Positions 8,940 through 18,333 of a DNA stretch of 64,000 nucleotides are shown one piece after another. Under the pieces are notes generated by a model, which was given only the letters and a program-made list of their open reading frames with translations, was not told the origin of the DNA and made no database searches. The DNA lies in the NCBI RefSeq assembly GCF_026672375.1, contig NZ_JAPPRA010000001.1:3472001-3536000 (forward strand). Direction: 5' to 3'. How positions within the stretch are numbered: the first letter of the stretch is position 1; each line of letters begins with the position of its first letter. Source of the stretch: Caulobacter sp. SL161 (GTDB lineage Bacteria; Pseudomonadota; Alphaproteobacteria; Caulobacterales; Caulobacteraceae). The translations under genes and the position numbers were made by a program.

Positions 8940-9045
8940 GACCTTCCCGGCGAATGCCGGGACCCAGATGCATCCCGGGTAGAGGCCGTCCTTGAACGCC
9001 TTGAGCCTTACGATCTGGGCCCCGGCGTTCGCCGGGGAGATCGGG
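8940..9045. repeat. Family B intergenic repeat (TTCCCGGCGAA...), copy 1
   Basis: Inverted repeat with arms TTCCCGGCGAATGCCGGGACCCAGAT and ATCTGGGCCCCGGCGTTCGCCGGGGA (split here for reading: CCCGGCGAA...TTCGCCGGG ends and CCCAGAT...ATCTGGG inside). It separates GH10 and GH43 within the likely operon. A second copy is at 24050-24153, beside GH67. Confidence 0.8.
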
Positions 9046-9064
9046 TTACTGATCGTGTCTCGCC

Positions 9065-10195
9065 CTACCGCGCCGGCGCGGCCTTCAGCGCCGCGGCCAC
9101 CGCCTCGCGCAGGGGCTTGGGCTGATAGGTGTCGTCATAGAGGGTCGGACGCTTGGGCTGGCCGTCCTGGCGCGGCCAGCGGCCCTGCAGCCACGAGTAC
9201 TTGTCGACCAGACCCCAGGCCAGGATCTCCTTGGTCTGGCGATAGCTCAGCATCTGGTCGAGGAAGGCCTTGCCATAGGCCGCCACCGCCGCGTCGCGCG
9301 GGCCAAAGTCGTAGGGCAGGCCCTTGTCGTGGACATCGAACTCGGTGACCAAGAGGTCATAGCCCATGCCGGTGACGTCGTTCAGGAACGCGGTCCACGC
9401 CTTCTCCTGCGGCTTGCCAAAGCCGGTGAAGCTGTCGGCGTTTTCGGCGCCGATGTGGCTCTGCACGCCCAGGGCGTCGACCGGCGTGCCGCGTTTCTTG
9501 AAGCCTTCCAGCAGCTTGAGCACGCCATAGCGGTGCTTCTCGTTGCCGGCCTCCTGGCTCATATAGTCGTTGTAGACGAGGCGGGCCTTGGGCGCGGCTT
9601 CGCGGGCCACGTGGAACGACAGGTCCAGCACCTCTTCCTTGCCCATGGCGTCGGAGAGGAAGGTCGAGCGGATCGAACCGTCGGCTGGATCGACCGTCTC
9701 GTTGACCACGTCCCACGAGATCATCTGCGGATAGCGTTGGCACAGGGCCTGGATGTGCTGGGTGACCATCTTGGCGGCGGCCTCGGCGGGCTTGGCCCCA
9801 AAGTCGTGGCGCTTCACCCAGTCGGGGAACCACTGCGGATGGTGCCACAGCAGGGTGTGGCCGCGCAGGGCCTGGCCGTTGGCCTTGGCGAAGTCGGCGA
9901 TGCGGTCGGCGCGCTCGAAGTCGAAGCCCTGGGGGCCGCGCGCGCGCAGGACGTACCATTTCAGCTCGTTTTCATGGACCAGCACGCCGCACTCACGGGC
10001 CAGGATCTCGCGATACCGAGCGTCCTCGAAGGAGCCGGTGATCGAACCCTTGGGGCCGGCGCCGACGGCGCTGCCGAACGCGACGCCCTTGGCCTGGGCC
10101 AGCTCGCGCAACGAGGGTCCGTCGGCGGCCAGGGCCGGGCCCGCCAGGGCGCTGGCGGCGCCGGCGGCGAGAAGGTCGCGACGGGACAGGGTCAT
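9065..10195 (-). CDS. Exported GH10 endo-1,4-beta-xylanase
   Basis: A 376-residue family 10 xylanase with a Tat leader (TLSRRDLLAAGAASALAG, residues 2-19). The (beta/alpha)8 barrel has the catalytic acid Glu166 in WDVVNETV and the nucleophile Glu285 in LLVTEFDVHD, plus LRGHTLLWH and GVQSHIG near the substrate. It cuts the xylan backbone to xylo-oligosaccharides outside or in the periplasm. The start was placed at the ATG at 10195 because a GGAG box lies about 10 bp before it and the twin-arginine motif then begins at residue 5; the frame is open nine codons further. It sits 171 bp behind the TonB receptor gene, with a strong hairpin in the gap. Confidence 0.94.
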   Translation of the reverse strand: MTLSRRDLLAAGAASALAGPALAADGPSLRELAQAKGVAFGSAVGAGPKGSITGSFEDARYREILARECGVLVHENELKWYVLRARGPQGFDFERADRIADFAKANGQALRGHTLLWHHPQWFPDWVKRHDFGAKPAEAAAKMVTQHIQALCQRYPQMISWDVVNETVDPADGSIRSTFLSDAMGKEEVLDLSFHVAREAAPKARLVYNDYMSQEAGNEKHRYGVLKLLEGFKKRGTPVDALGVQSHIGAENADSFTGFGKPQEKAWTAFLNDVTGMGYDLLVTEFDVHDKGLPYDFGPRDAAVAAYGKAFLDQMLSYRQTKEILAWGLVDKYSWLQGRWPRQDGQPKRPTLYDDTYQPKPLREAVAAALKAAPAR

Positions 10196-10325
10196 GACAC
10201 GCACTCCAAGAAAAACGCGCACCGTTACGAGGGACGATGCGCGTGAAAAAGTTGGCAGGAGTAACCGAGCCCCGCCGCGGACCTCCGAAACGGAAAGAAG
10301 GCGTCGACGAAACTCTTCCGCGATC

Positions 10326-10355
10326 CCCGGCCCGAGGCGAACGCCTCAGGCCGGG
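10326..10355 (-). promoter_or_regulatory. Strong hairpin between the TonB receptor and GH10 genes
   Basis: CCCGGCCTGAGGCG and CGCCTCGGGCCGGG (minus strand) form a 13-bp stem with one internal mismatch and a 2-nt loop, starting 12 bp after the receptor stop codon. There is no T-run, so it is more likely an mRNA stability or differential-expression element inside the operon than a full terminator. Confidence 0.6.
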
Positions 10356-10366
10356 TTTCGACGGAA

Positions 10367-13300
10367 CTAGAAGCTGGCGCGCACGACGAACGTGTAGCGC
10401 CGGTCGTTCATGAACCACGAGCGGCCGGTCTTGAGCAGGTCGCTGTTGAGCACCTGGGTGGCGCGCGTGGTTTCGTTCAGCAGGTTCACGCCCTGGACAC
10501 CGATCTTCATCTTGTCGTTGACCGTGTAGAAGAACGAACCGTCCAGCTGACCGGTCGCCTCGTTCATGATCGGCGCGTACGGCACGATCACGTCGCGGAC
10601 GGTGAGCAGGAAGTCCGAACGCCAGCTGTAGGCCAGACGCGCCGAGACCTTGTTCTTCTCGTAGATGACCGCGAGGTTGGCGTTGTACTTCGACAGGCCC
10701 TGCAGCGGCAGCTTGCTGGTGTCGACCGTGGTCACGCGGCCGGCGCCGACATCGGGGTCGGTGGCCGACAGGGTGCTTTGCGGCACGCCCTCGCTCTCGA
10801 TATAGCTGAAGTTGGCGTTGACGCCGAGACCGTCGAAGGGCTTGGGCAGGAAGTCGTAGAACTGCTGGTAGCCGACTTCGAAGCCCTTGATCTTGCCCGT
10901 CTGATCCGAGTTGCCCGGCGTCGTCACCAGGGCGCTGAACGTGGCGCCGTTGTTGGTGAACGGCAGACGCACCGTCGTGTTGGCGGCGACGTCGTTCAGC
11001 TCCTTGTAGAACAGAGCCAGCGTCAACGAGCCGACCGGCGCGAAGTACCATTCGACCGAGGCGTCGACGTTCTTCGAGGTCGTCGGCTTCAGGTACGGGT
11101 TGCCGACCGTGACGTTGCCGGAGGGCTGACCGTTGGTGATGCCGTCGAAGTTCGTGTTCAGCGACAGGTTATAGTAGTTGCGCGTCAGGCCGATGTCGGG
11201 CGGCGTCATCGTCTTGGACAGGCCCAGGCGATACTGCAGACCGTGCGGAGCCATGACCTTCAGGTTGAGGCTGGGCAGCCAGTACTCGAACGAGGTCTTG
11301 ACCGAGCTGGGCACCGTGGCGCCGTTCTGCCAGGCCCGAGCGGCGGCGCGGACCTGCGGCGTCAGACTGCAGAAAGACGAGGGCACGAACGGAGCCTTCG
11401 GCTCGGGGCGACCCTGCCATTCGGTGAACTGAGCGACGCACTCTTGGTCCGAAGACAGGCCCGTCGCGATCGGGAAGGCCAGGAAGCCGTCCGACTGGCG
11501 CGTCGTCTTGGTGTAGCGCAGGCCGACGTTACCGCTGATCTGCAGGTCGCCGCTCTCGCCCTTGAACCGGGTCATGAGATAGGCCGACTTGGTCACCTCG
11601 TTGACGGGGTTGATTTCCTGCGGACGGAACGGCGTCCCCGGGATCACGCCGCAACGCTGGGCCGAAGGCACCCAGTTCTGCGGGCAGTTGCCGGCGAGGC
11701 GCGCCCGCCACTCGTCACCGACCGACAGGGCGAACTTGGAAACCAGATCGTAGTTGTCGGCGGTGTTGCGGCTGAAGAACAGGCGGCCGTCACCGACCGG
11801 CGAGGCGATCTTGCCCCGCATGAAGTTGTCGAAGCCGTACAGCTCGACCCGGCCGACGCTGGTGTCGCCGCCGGCCACGGCCGGGTTGCCGTTGATCGGA
11901 TCGTCGAACCACACCGGGCCGTTGTTGCCCCAGATTTCGCTGAGGACGCCCCCAGTTGTAGGACGAGAAGCGGGTCGTCTGATCCCGCTCCGACCAGCGA
12001 ACGCCGGCCTTGACCGAGTCGAACCAGGTGTCGTTGCGGAACTTGTATTCGACGTCGATCTTGGCGGCGTCTTCGGTGCCCTCCGACTTCTCGAAGTGGT
12101 CCATCGCCGAGCGCCAGAAGCTGTTGTAGGCGGCGGCGAGGTTGCCGTTGGCGCCGCGCGCATAGGACGGGCAGTTGTTGTTGAACGGCGAACAGTTGGA
12201 CTGAGTCACGCCATTCGCCGGCGCCGTGAAGCTGACGTCCGGCAGCTTGTTGCCGTTCAGCGTGATGGCCGCGTTCTGGAAGCTGGAGCCCCAGATACCC
12301 ATGCTGAGCGCATCGACCTTGGAGTCGACGTGCTGGGCGTCGAACTGGACGCCCCAGTGCTCGTTCGGCGTCCACTTGAAGTTGAAGCCATAGTCGGTGG
12401 TCTGGTTGGTGTTGTTCTCGTCGCGACGGATGTTGTTCGACTGCAGACCGTCGATCGGCGTGCGCGGATCGGACGAGAACTGGTCGGAACGCCAGCCGGT
12501 CGTGCCGGTGATGACACCGTTGGTGAACACGCCGTCTTCGTCGAAGCTGAACGTCGTGCCGGCCGCCGGACGCGAGTCACCGTTGCCGGCGACGTTGTCG
12601 GTGGCGATTTCGATGGCGCGCTCGGTCCACTTGGTCCGCGACTTGGAGTTCAGGTACTGGAACGCGGCCTGCATCGTGCCGTCGTTGCTCTTCCACTGCA
12701 GGGCGAGGGCCTGGCCCTGGCGCTTGCGGTCGTTCTCGGTCGAGCGCATCGCCGCGCCGCGCGGGAACCACACGCCCTTCGTGCCGTTGCCGCAGTTGGA
12801 GACGGCTTGGCCAAGGTTCGTGCGGCAGCCGAAGTTCGAGATCTGGATGGCGTCGTTGCGGCTGGACAGCTCGGAATGCACGAAGCTGGCCAGGACGCCG
12901 ACTTGACCGATGTTGGTTTCGAAGCGGTCGCTGTAGAGGAACGAATAGGTCGGCTTCCAAGCCTTGACGAGGTCGCCATAGCTGGCTTCCGCCGACATCG
13001 ACAGGATGCGCTTGTTGCTGTCGAACGGCAGGCGCGTGCGCAGGTTCACCGTGCCCGAGATGCCGCCTTCGATCATGTCGGCCGACGGGCTCTTGAACAC
13101 GTCGACGCCGCCCATCAGCTCGGCCGGAACGTCGGCGAAGCTGAGGATGCGGCCGTTGTTGGCCGTGAAGGTGTCGCGGCCGTTCAGTTCCGAACGGATG
13201 AAATTCAGACCGCGCACCACCACGCCCGAGCCTTCGACCGAGAAGTGGTCGGGGTCGACGCTGGCGGCGAAGCGGTTGATGGCCACGCCCGGAACGCGCT

Positions 13301-13589
13301 GTAGCGCTTCGGTGACCGAGCGGTCCGGCAGGGCGCCGATGTCTTCGGCGGTGATCGAGTCGCCGATGATTTCCGACGACTGCTTCAGCTGCTGGCTGCT
13401 CTTGAGGCTCTGCTTGATGCTGGTGACGATGACTTCGTCGACCGTCTGGTTTTCGCTTTTCGCGGTCTGCGCCATGGCCGGCGCGCCGACGACCAGCGCG
13501 CCCAGCGCCAGCATCGAGGCTCCGTACTTCAGTCGCGTCGTGAAGGAATTGCGTCCGCCCCCGGCGGACAGCCTATTGGCCGTGCCCAT
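10367..13589 (-). pseudogene. TonB-dependent receptor of the xylan locus, interrupted by one frameshift
   Basis: Outer-membrane active transporter for oligosaccharides; about 1073 residues if read through. The N-terminal frame (13589 to about 11950) has a signal peptide (ALGALVVGAPAMAQ), the segment TVDEVIVTSI, a plug domain (ALQRVPGVAINRF, GVVVRGLNFIRSELNG, SAMD-like FKSPSADMIEGGISGTVNL) and early barrel strands. It is of the TonB-Xanth-Caul type. At the G5 tract 11949-11953 the frame changes: SSYNWG must join GVLSEIWGNN in another frame, which needs four Gs instead of five. The rest of the barrel then runs to a final aromatic residue (VVRASF). The start at 13589 has a GGAGGTGG box 5 bp upstream. 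Either a sequencing error or a true recent inactivation. Confidence 0.85.
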
Positions 13590-13621
13590 TTTATCCACCT
13601 CCCCATTTGTTGTTGGTAGCA

Positions 13622-13656
13622 AGGTAGCGCTACCATTGATCATGTTACCGTGACCA
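13622..13656. promoter_or_regulatory. Two XylR-like (LacI-family) operators in the receptor leader
   Basis: 13622-13635 reads AGGTAGCGCTACCA, holding the 12-bp perfect palindrome GGTAGCGCTACC. 13643-13656 reads TGTTACCGTGACCA, with one mismatch to TGNTANCGNTANCA. The Caulobacter xylose promoter, as I remember it, contains TGTTAGCGCTACCA, which fits the same pattern. Both sites lie at or just after the expected transcription start of the receptor gene, a place suited to repression. A third site, TGGGAACGTTACCA, with one mismatch, is at 13733-13746. Confidence 0.65.
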
Positions 13657-13659
13657 TTG

Positions 13660-13693
13660 TGGTCAGATCACACGACTGACCACCTGGCGTCAA
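13660..13693 (-). promoter_or_regulatory. Candidate promoter of the receptor-GH10-GH43 operon with GntR-type site
   Basis: On the minus strand TTGACG (13693-13688) is followed after 17 bp by TGATCT (13670-13665). The -35 box matches the Caulobacter housekeeping consensus exactly; the -10 is weak. TGGTCAGATCA (13660-13670) overlaps the -10 and matches the GntR-type site TGGTCAGACCA at 10 of 11 positions. A further half site, TGGTCAG on the minus strand, lies in the spacer, and TGGTCAGGCC is at 13820-13829. Confidence 0.55.
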
Positions 13694-13732
13694 GCGTTGT
13701 CACAAACGCCCAAGTCGTTTAGCCATAAGGAA

Positions 13733-13746
13733 TGGGAACGTTACCA
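13733..13746. promoter_or_regulatory. XylR-like operator, third site in the divergent region
   Basis: TGGGAACGTTACCA fits TGNTANCGNTANCA with one mismatch and is part of a longer imperfect palindrome (ATGGGAAC / GTTACCAT). It lies nearer to the halogenase genes than the other two sites and might control both directions. Confidence 0.55.
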
Positions 13747-14046
13747 TTTGGGGTAGTGGCCGCCGCCCGCACACGGGCTCGCGCGCCAAAGCCTCAAATC
13801 CTGGTCACCTCCCCATTCGTGGTCAGGCCGCGCAATGTCCGGATTCTGAACGTCCGGTAACAATAACGATGACAACGCCAGACAGCGTTGTCAATTTCTG
13901 GATTGAAAGACGGCCGTCGTTTTGAGGAGGCCGCGTATCGGGGGGAAGGCGGGATGAGGACCCAAGCGGTCAAGCCGTGGGCGGCGTGCGCGCCGGTTGG
14001 GGGCATGCCCTTTTCTACCCCCTGCGCCCGCCTCTAAGGTCGCGTC

Positions 14047-15555
14047 ATGGACCCTATCCGCAAGATCGTCATCGTCGGCGGCGGCACGGCCGGCTGGATC
14101 AGCGCCTCGGGCCTGGCCGCTGTTCTCAAAGGTCTGCCGATCACCATCGAGCTGATCGAGTCCGCCGAGATCGGCACGGTCGGCGTCGGCGAGGCCACCG
14201 TCCCGCATATCCGCTATTTCAACGCCCGGCTCGGCCTCGACGAGGCCGACTTCATGCGCAAGACCCAGGCCACCATCAAGCTGGGCATCCAGTTCTGCGA
14301 CTGGGGGCGCAAGGGTGAGGCCTATATCCACCCCTTCGGCGCCTATGGACACGCGATCGACGGCCTGCCGTTCCACCAGCACTGGCTGGCGGCCCGGGCG
14401 CGGGGCGAGGCCGGGCCCATCGAGACCTACAGCCTGCCGATCATGGCCAGCCTGGCGGGCAAGTTCGCCCCGCCCTCTTCTGATCCGCGCTCGCTGGGCT
14501 CGACCTTCAACTACGCCTACCAGTTCGACGCCAGCCTCTACGCCCAGTACCTGCGGGCCTATTCCGAGGCGCGGGGCGTGACCCGCACCGAGGGCAAGAT
14601 TACCAGCGTCAAGCAGCGGCCCGACGACGGCTTCGTCACCGGCGTCACCCTGGAGGACGGCCGGGTGGTCGAGGGCGATCTCTTCGTCGACTGCTCGGGC
14701 TTCCGGGGTCTGTTGATCGAAGGCGCCCTGCAGGCCGGCTATGAGGACTGGACCCAGTGGCTGCCGTGCGACCGGGCCGTGGCCGCCCCCTGCGCGTCGG
14801 TCGAGGCGCCCACGCCCTACACCCGCGCCACCGCCGACAGGTTCGGCTGGCGCTGGCGCATCCCGCTGCAGCACCGGGTGGGCAACGGCCATGTCTATTG
14901 CTCCAGCTATGTCAGCGACGACGAGGCCGCCCGCGCTCTAGTCGAGAACCTGGACGGCGAGCTGCAGCAGGACCCGCGTTTCCTGCGGTTCGTCACCGGC
15001 CGCCGCAAGAAACAATGGTTCAAGAACGTCGTCGCCGTCGGCCTGTCGTCAGGCTTCCTCGAGCCGCTGGAGAGCACCTCGATCCACCTGATCCAGGTGG
15101 CGGTCACCACCCTCTTGGAACTGTTCCCGCATCGCGGTTTCGAGCCGGCCGACCAGGACGAGTACAACCGGGTGATGGATCTCGAGTTCGAGCGGATCCG
15201 CGACTTTCTGGTGCTGCACTATCACGCCAACCAGCGCGACGACTCCCCGTTCTGGATCGAGCGCCGCGAGGGGCCGATCCCCGACAGCCTGGCCTACAAG
15301 ATGGCGCTGTTCCGCGAGCGCGGTGCTGTCGTCGGCTACAAGGACGGCTTCTTCCTCGAGCCCTCGTGGCTGGCCGTCTATCTTGGCCAGAACATCCTGC
15401 CGCAAGGCCATGACCCTCTGGTCGCGGCCAGCGATCCGGCCCGCACGGCGAAGATCATGGCTGACCTCTCGTCCGCTGTGAGCCGCACCGTCGAGGCCAT
15501 GCCGACCCACGAGGCGTTCCTGCGTGCGATGGCGCAGGCGAGGACTCCGGCATGA
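14047..15555 (+). CDS. PrnA-type FAD-dependent tryptophan-halogenase-like protein, copy 1
   Basis: A 502-residue flavin-dependent halogenase-like protein. The FAD motif GGGTAGW is at residues 11-17. Lys78 in ATIKLGIQF aligns with the catalytic Lys79 of PrnA, WRWRIP at 268-273 is the family's W-x-W-x-I-P signature, and [10 protein letters not shown] carries the Glu equivalent to PrnA Glu346 (residue numbers recalled). These residues are what enzymes need to deliver HOCl or HOBr to an aromatic substrate, so activity is plausible. Proteins of this family are common beside TonB receptors in Caulobacter and Xanthomonas, where their substrates are mostly unknown. It starts a four-gene operon and overlaps the next gene by 4 bp. 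Whether it acts on tryptophan is not shown. Confidence 0.88.
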   Translation: MDPIRKIVIVGGGTAGWISASGLAAVLKGLPITIELIESAEIGTVGVGEATVPHIRYFNARLGLDEADFMRKTQATIKLGIQFCDWGRKGEAYIHPFGAYGHAIDGLPFHQHWLAARARGEAGPIETYSLPIMASLAGKFAPPSSDPRSLGSTFNYAYQFDASLYAQYLRAYSEARGVTRTEGKITSVKQRPDDGFVTGVTLEDGRVVEGDLFVDCSGFRGLLIEGALQAGYEDWTQWLPCDRAVAAPCASVEAPTPYTRATADRFGWRWRIPLQHRVGNGHVYCSSYVSDDEAARALVENLDGELQQDPRFLRFVTGRRKKQWFKNVVAVGLSSGFLEPLESTSIHLIQVAVTTLLELFPHRGFEPADQDEYNRVMDLEFERIRDFLVLHYHANQRDDSPFWIERREGPIPDSLAYKMALFRERGAVVGYKDGFFLEPSWLAVYLGQNILPQGHDPLVAASDPARTAKIMADLSSAVSRTVEAMPTHEAFLRAMAQARTPA

Positions 15556-16674
15556 GGCGGGTTCTGATCGTCGGCGCCGGGATCGACGCCTGGATGACCG
15601 CCGCCGCCCTGGCCACCGCGACCAAGGGACTGGCCGAGGTGCTGGTCGCCGAGACCGCCCCGCCGCCGTCAGGCCGGATCGCCGCCCTGCCCTCGCTGCA
15701 GGGCCTGCACGCCCGGCTCGGGATCAGCGCCGAGGTCTTGGCCAAGGACGCCCAGGCCCGGCCGCGCCTGGCCGCGCGCTACGGCGCGGCGGTCGAACCG
15801 TTCGGCGAGACCGGCGTCGGCATCGACGGCGTGGCCTTCCACCACTACTGGCTGGCCGCCGGTCGCCCCGGGGCGCTCAGCGACTGGAGCCTGGCCGCCC
15901 TGGCCGCCGCGCGCGGCCGCTTCGCGCCCGCCAGCCCCGATCCGCGCTCGCCGCTGTCGACCCTGAGCCATGGCCTGACCCTGGACGCGGCGAGCTATGC
16001 CGCGCTCCTCAAGCGCGTCGCCCTGGCCGCCGGCGCCGGGGGCGGACGGCCGCCCCGACGCCGACCTCAAGGTCGACGCCTCGGGCGGCGAAGGCTTGAT
16101 GGTCGCGCGCGAGGCCTGGACCGACTGGAGCGCTTGGCTGCCGAACGGCGTCGCCCTGACGCAGGACAGCCTCGTCTCGACCTTCGCGCCAGCGCCGGCC
16201 AAGACCGGTCGCATCGCCCAGGCCATGGTCGGCGACACCGTCGCGGTCGGCGCCGCCTATGGCGTCCTTGGCGCGGGCGACGGCGGCGACCTGCACCGGC
16301 TGCAGGGCGACGTCTCGCGCCTGATCGCCCTCTTTCCCACCGGCCCCGCCGCCGTGGCCGAGTACAACCGCCTGGCCGAGTCGGCCCTGGAGCGCGCCCG
16401 CGACATGGCCATCCTGCGCTGGGGCGATCTGTCGGATCCGCCCGCGACCCTGGCCCGCAAGATCGAGCAGTTCGAGAGCCGGGGCCGCGTGGTCACCTAT
16501 GACGACGAGGCCTGGCCCGAAAGCGCCTGGATCCACGCCTTCCTGGCGCGCGGGGTCGTCCCCAAGCGCTGGGACCCGCTGGCCGACCGGCTTGGCGCGG
16601 AGCGTACGCGCGAGATGCTGGGCCGGATGAAGGCCATGCTGGACCAGGCGGCGGAGGCGATGCCGCGTGTTTGA
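15552..16674 (+). pseudogene. Degenerate halogenase-like paralogue, frameshifted and lacking catalytic residues
   Basis: About 373 residues once one frameshift is corrected, against 503 for its neighbours. The frame changes at the G5 tract 16038-16042: LAAGAG must join ADGRPDADLK in another frame, needing one G less. The N terminus ([18 protein letters not shown]) and the end (ARKIEQFESRGRVV, GVVPKRWDPL) clearly align with the intact copies. The FAD motif is altered, the Lys78 position is Arg (ARPRLAARY), the W-x-W-x-I-P stretch is deleted, and the Glu-containing LEPLEST is replaced by LGAGDGGD. Even unbroken it could not be a normal halogenase; it may be a pseudo-enzyme partner. It begins with ATGA overlapping copy 1. 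Confidence 0.8.
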
Positions 16675-16679
16675 AGCCT

Positions 16680-16798
16680 TCCCCCAAGCCCCCTCCACCG
16701 CCGTTCGGCGGCCCCCCTCCCCCAGAGGGGGAGGAAGGTCTTCCTTCTGCCCCCTCCGGGGGCGGACGACCTGCGGAGTAGGTCAGGTGGGGGCCCGC
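16680..16798. repeat. Family C intergenic repeat, diverged copy
   Basis: CCCCCTCC...GGAGGGGG-type arms around CGCCGTTCGGCGG and CCTCCGGGGGCGG, ending AGGTCAGGTGGGGGCC. It is less regular than the other family C copies and separates the broken halogenase-like gene from the next intact one. Confidence 0.65.
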
Positions 16799-16818
16799 GC
16801 GGCGCGGGGAGCCCACGC

Positions 16819-18333
16819 ATGACCCCCTCCCCCATCCGCAGCGTCCTGATCGTCGGCGGCGGCACGGCCGGCTGGATGACGGCGGCCGCTCTGGCCAAGG
16901 CCCTGCCCAAGACCACCGCCGTCACCCTGGTGGAGTCCGAACAGATCGGCACCGTGGGCGTCGGCGAGGCGACGATCCCGCCGATCACCACGTTCAACCA
17001 GATCCTGGGCCTGGACGAGGCCGCGTTCATGCGGGCCACCAAGGCCAGCTTCAAGCTGGCCATCGAGTTCGTCGACTGGATGGGCCCGGGCCACCGCTAC
17101 CTGCATCCGTTCGGGAGCTTTGGCCTGGATATCGAGGCGGTGAAGTTCCACCAGGTCTGGCTGCGCGCCCATCACGCGGGCTGGGCGCCGCCGATCGACG
17201 CCTTCAACCTGTCGGCCCAGGCCGCCCACCTGAACCGCTTCGCCCCGCCGTCGAAGGACCCGGGCCAGGTGCTGTCGAGCCTGAAATACGCCTTCCACTT
17301 CGACGCGGGCCTCTATGCGAAGTTCCTGCGCGACTATTCAGAGCCGCGCGGCGTCACCCGCGTCGAGGGAAAGGTCGCCAGTGTCCAGCAGCACGGCGAA
17401 ACGGGCTTCGTCACCGGGGTGACCCTGGACGACGGCCGGGTGCTGGAGGCCGATCTCTTCGTCGACTGCTCGGGCTTCCGGGGTCTCTTGATCGAGCAGA
17501 CCCTGCAGGCCGGCTATGACGACTGGAGCCACTGGCTGCCCAACGACCGGGCCGTGGCCATGCCCTGCGTGACCGGCGGCGATGGCCTGACCCCCTACAC
17601 CCGCGCCACGGCCGATGCGGCCGGCTGGCGCTGGCGCATCCCGCTGCAGCACCGCACGGGCAACGGCTATGTCTATTCCAGCCGCGACATCAGCGACGAG
17701 GACGCGGTGGCCCGCCTGCGCGCCACCCTGGACGGCGAGCCCCTGGCCGAGCCGAACTTCCTGCGGTTCCAGGCCGGGCGCCGCAAGGCCGCCTGGGTCA
17801 AGAACGTGGTCGCCATCGGCCTGTCGTCGGGCTTCCTCGAGCCGCTGGAAAGCACCTCGATCCACCTGATCCAGGCGGGGATCACCAAGCTTCTGGCCCT
17901 GTTCCCCGACCGGGGCTTCGACCCTGTCGAGATCGCCGAGTACAACCGCCTGACCGCCCTGCAGGTCGAGCTGATCCGCGACTTCATCATCCTGCACTTC
18001 AAGGCCAACGCCCGCAGCGAGCCCTACTGGGTGCGCGCCCGCCAGATGGACATCCCCGAGAGCCTGCAGCGCAAGATCGACCTCTTCGCCGCCTCCGGGC
18101 GCCTGTTCCCGTCGGACCTTGATCTCTTCGCCGAGGCGAGCTGGATCGCCGTGCTGCTAGGCCAGGGGATCACGCCGCGCCGGCACGATCCGCTGGTCGA
18201 CGCCTTCGACGAGACGTTCCTGAAGACCCAGCTGTCGCGGCTGGCCGGGATGATCCGCCAGACGGCGCAGGCCCTGCCGACCCACGATCAGTTCATCGCC
18301 CGCTACTGCGCCGCTTCCGAGCTCAAAGCATGA
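16819..18333 (+). CDS. PrnA-type FAD-dependent tryptophan-halogenase-like protein, copy 3
   Basis: A 504-residue protein closely related to copies 1 and 4. It has GGGTAGW (residues 13-19), Lys79 in ASFKLAIEF, a [10 protein letters not shown] signature in the middle and [10 protein letters not shown] with the catalytic Glu. All the residues thought necessary for FAD binding and HOX transfer are kept. It reads in the same direction as copies 1 and 2 after a 144-bp gap holding a repeat, and its stop overlaps the start of copy 4 (ATGA). The paralogues look like products of tandem duplication with later divergence, which hints at different substrates. Confidence 0.88.
   Translation: MTPSPIRSVLIVGGGTAGWMTAAALAKALPKTTAVTLVESEQIGTVGVGEATIPPITTFNQILGLDEAAFMRATKASFKLAIEFVDWMGPGHRYLHPFGSFGLDIEAVKFHQVWLRAHHAGWAPPIDAFNLSAQAAHLNRFAPPSKDPGQVLSSLKYAFHFDAGLYAKFLRDYSEPRGVTRVEGKVASVQQHGETGFVTGVTLDDGRVLEADLFVDCSGFRGLLIEQTLQAGYDDWSHWLPNDRAVAMPCVTGGDGLTPYTRATADAAGWRWRIPLQHRTGNGYVYSSRDISDEDAVARLRATLDGEPLAEPNFLRFQAGRRKAAWVKNVVAIGLSSGFLEPLESTSIHLIQAGITKLLALFPDRGFDPVEIAEYNRLTALQVELIRDFIILHFKANARSEPYWVRARQMDIPESLQRKIDLFAASGRLFPSDLDLFAEASWIAVLLGQGITPRRHDPLVDAFDETFLKTQLSRLAGMIRQTAQALPTHDQFIARYCAASELKA

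Larger units (their letters stand above)
13590..14046. other. Divergent regulatory region of 457 bp between the TonB receptor and the halogenase genes
   Basis: No gene is seen. The region contains several LacI-type and GntR-type operator matches (listed separately), a promoter-like pair for the receptor, and a perfect inverted repeat GACAACGC-N6-GCGTTGTC at 13871-13892 whose GCGTTGTCA half recurs at 13694-13702. The last 150 bp before the first halogenase gene show no other recognisable signal. Confidence 0.7.
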
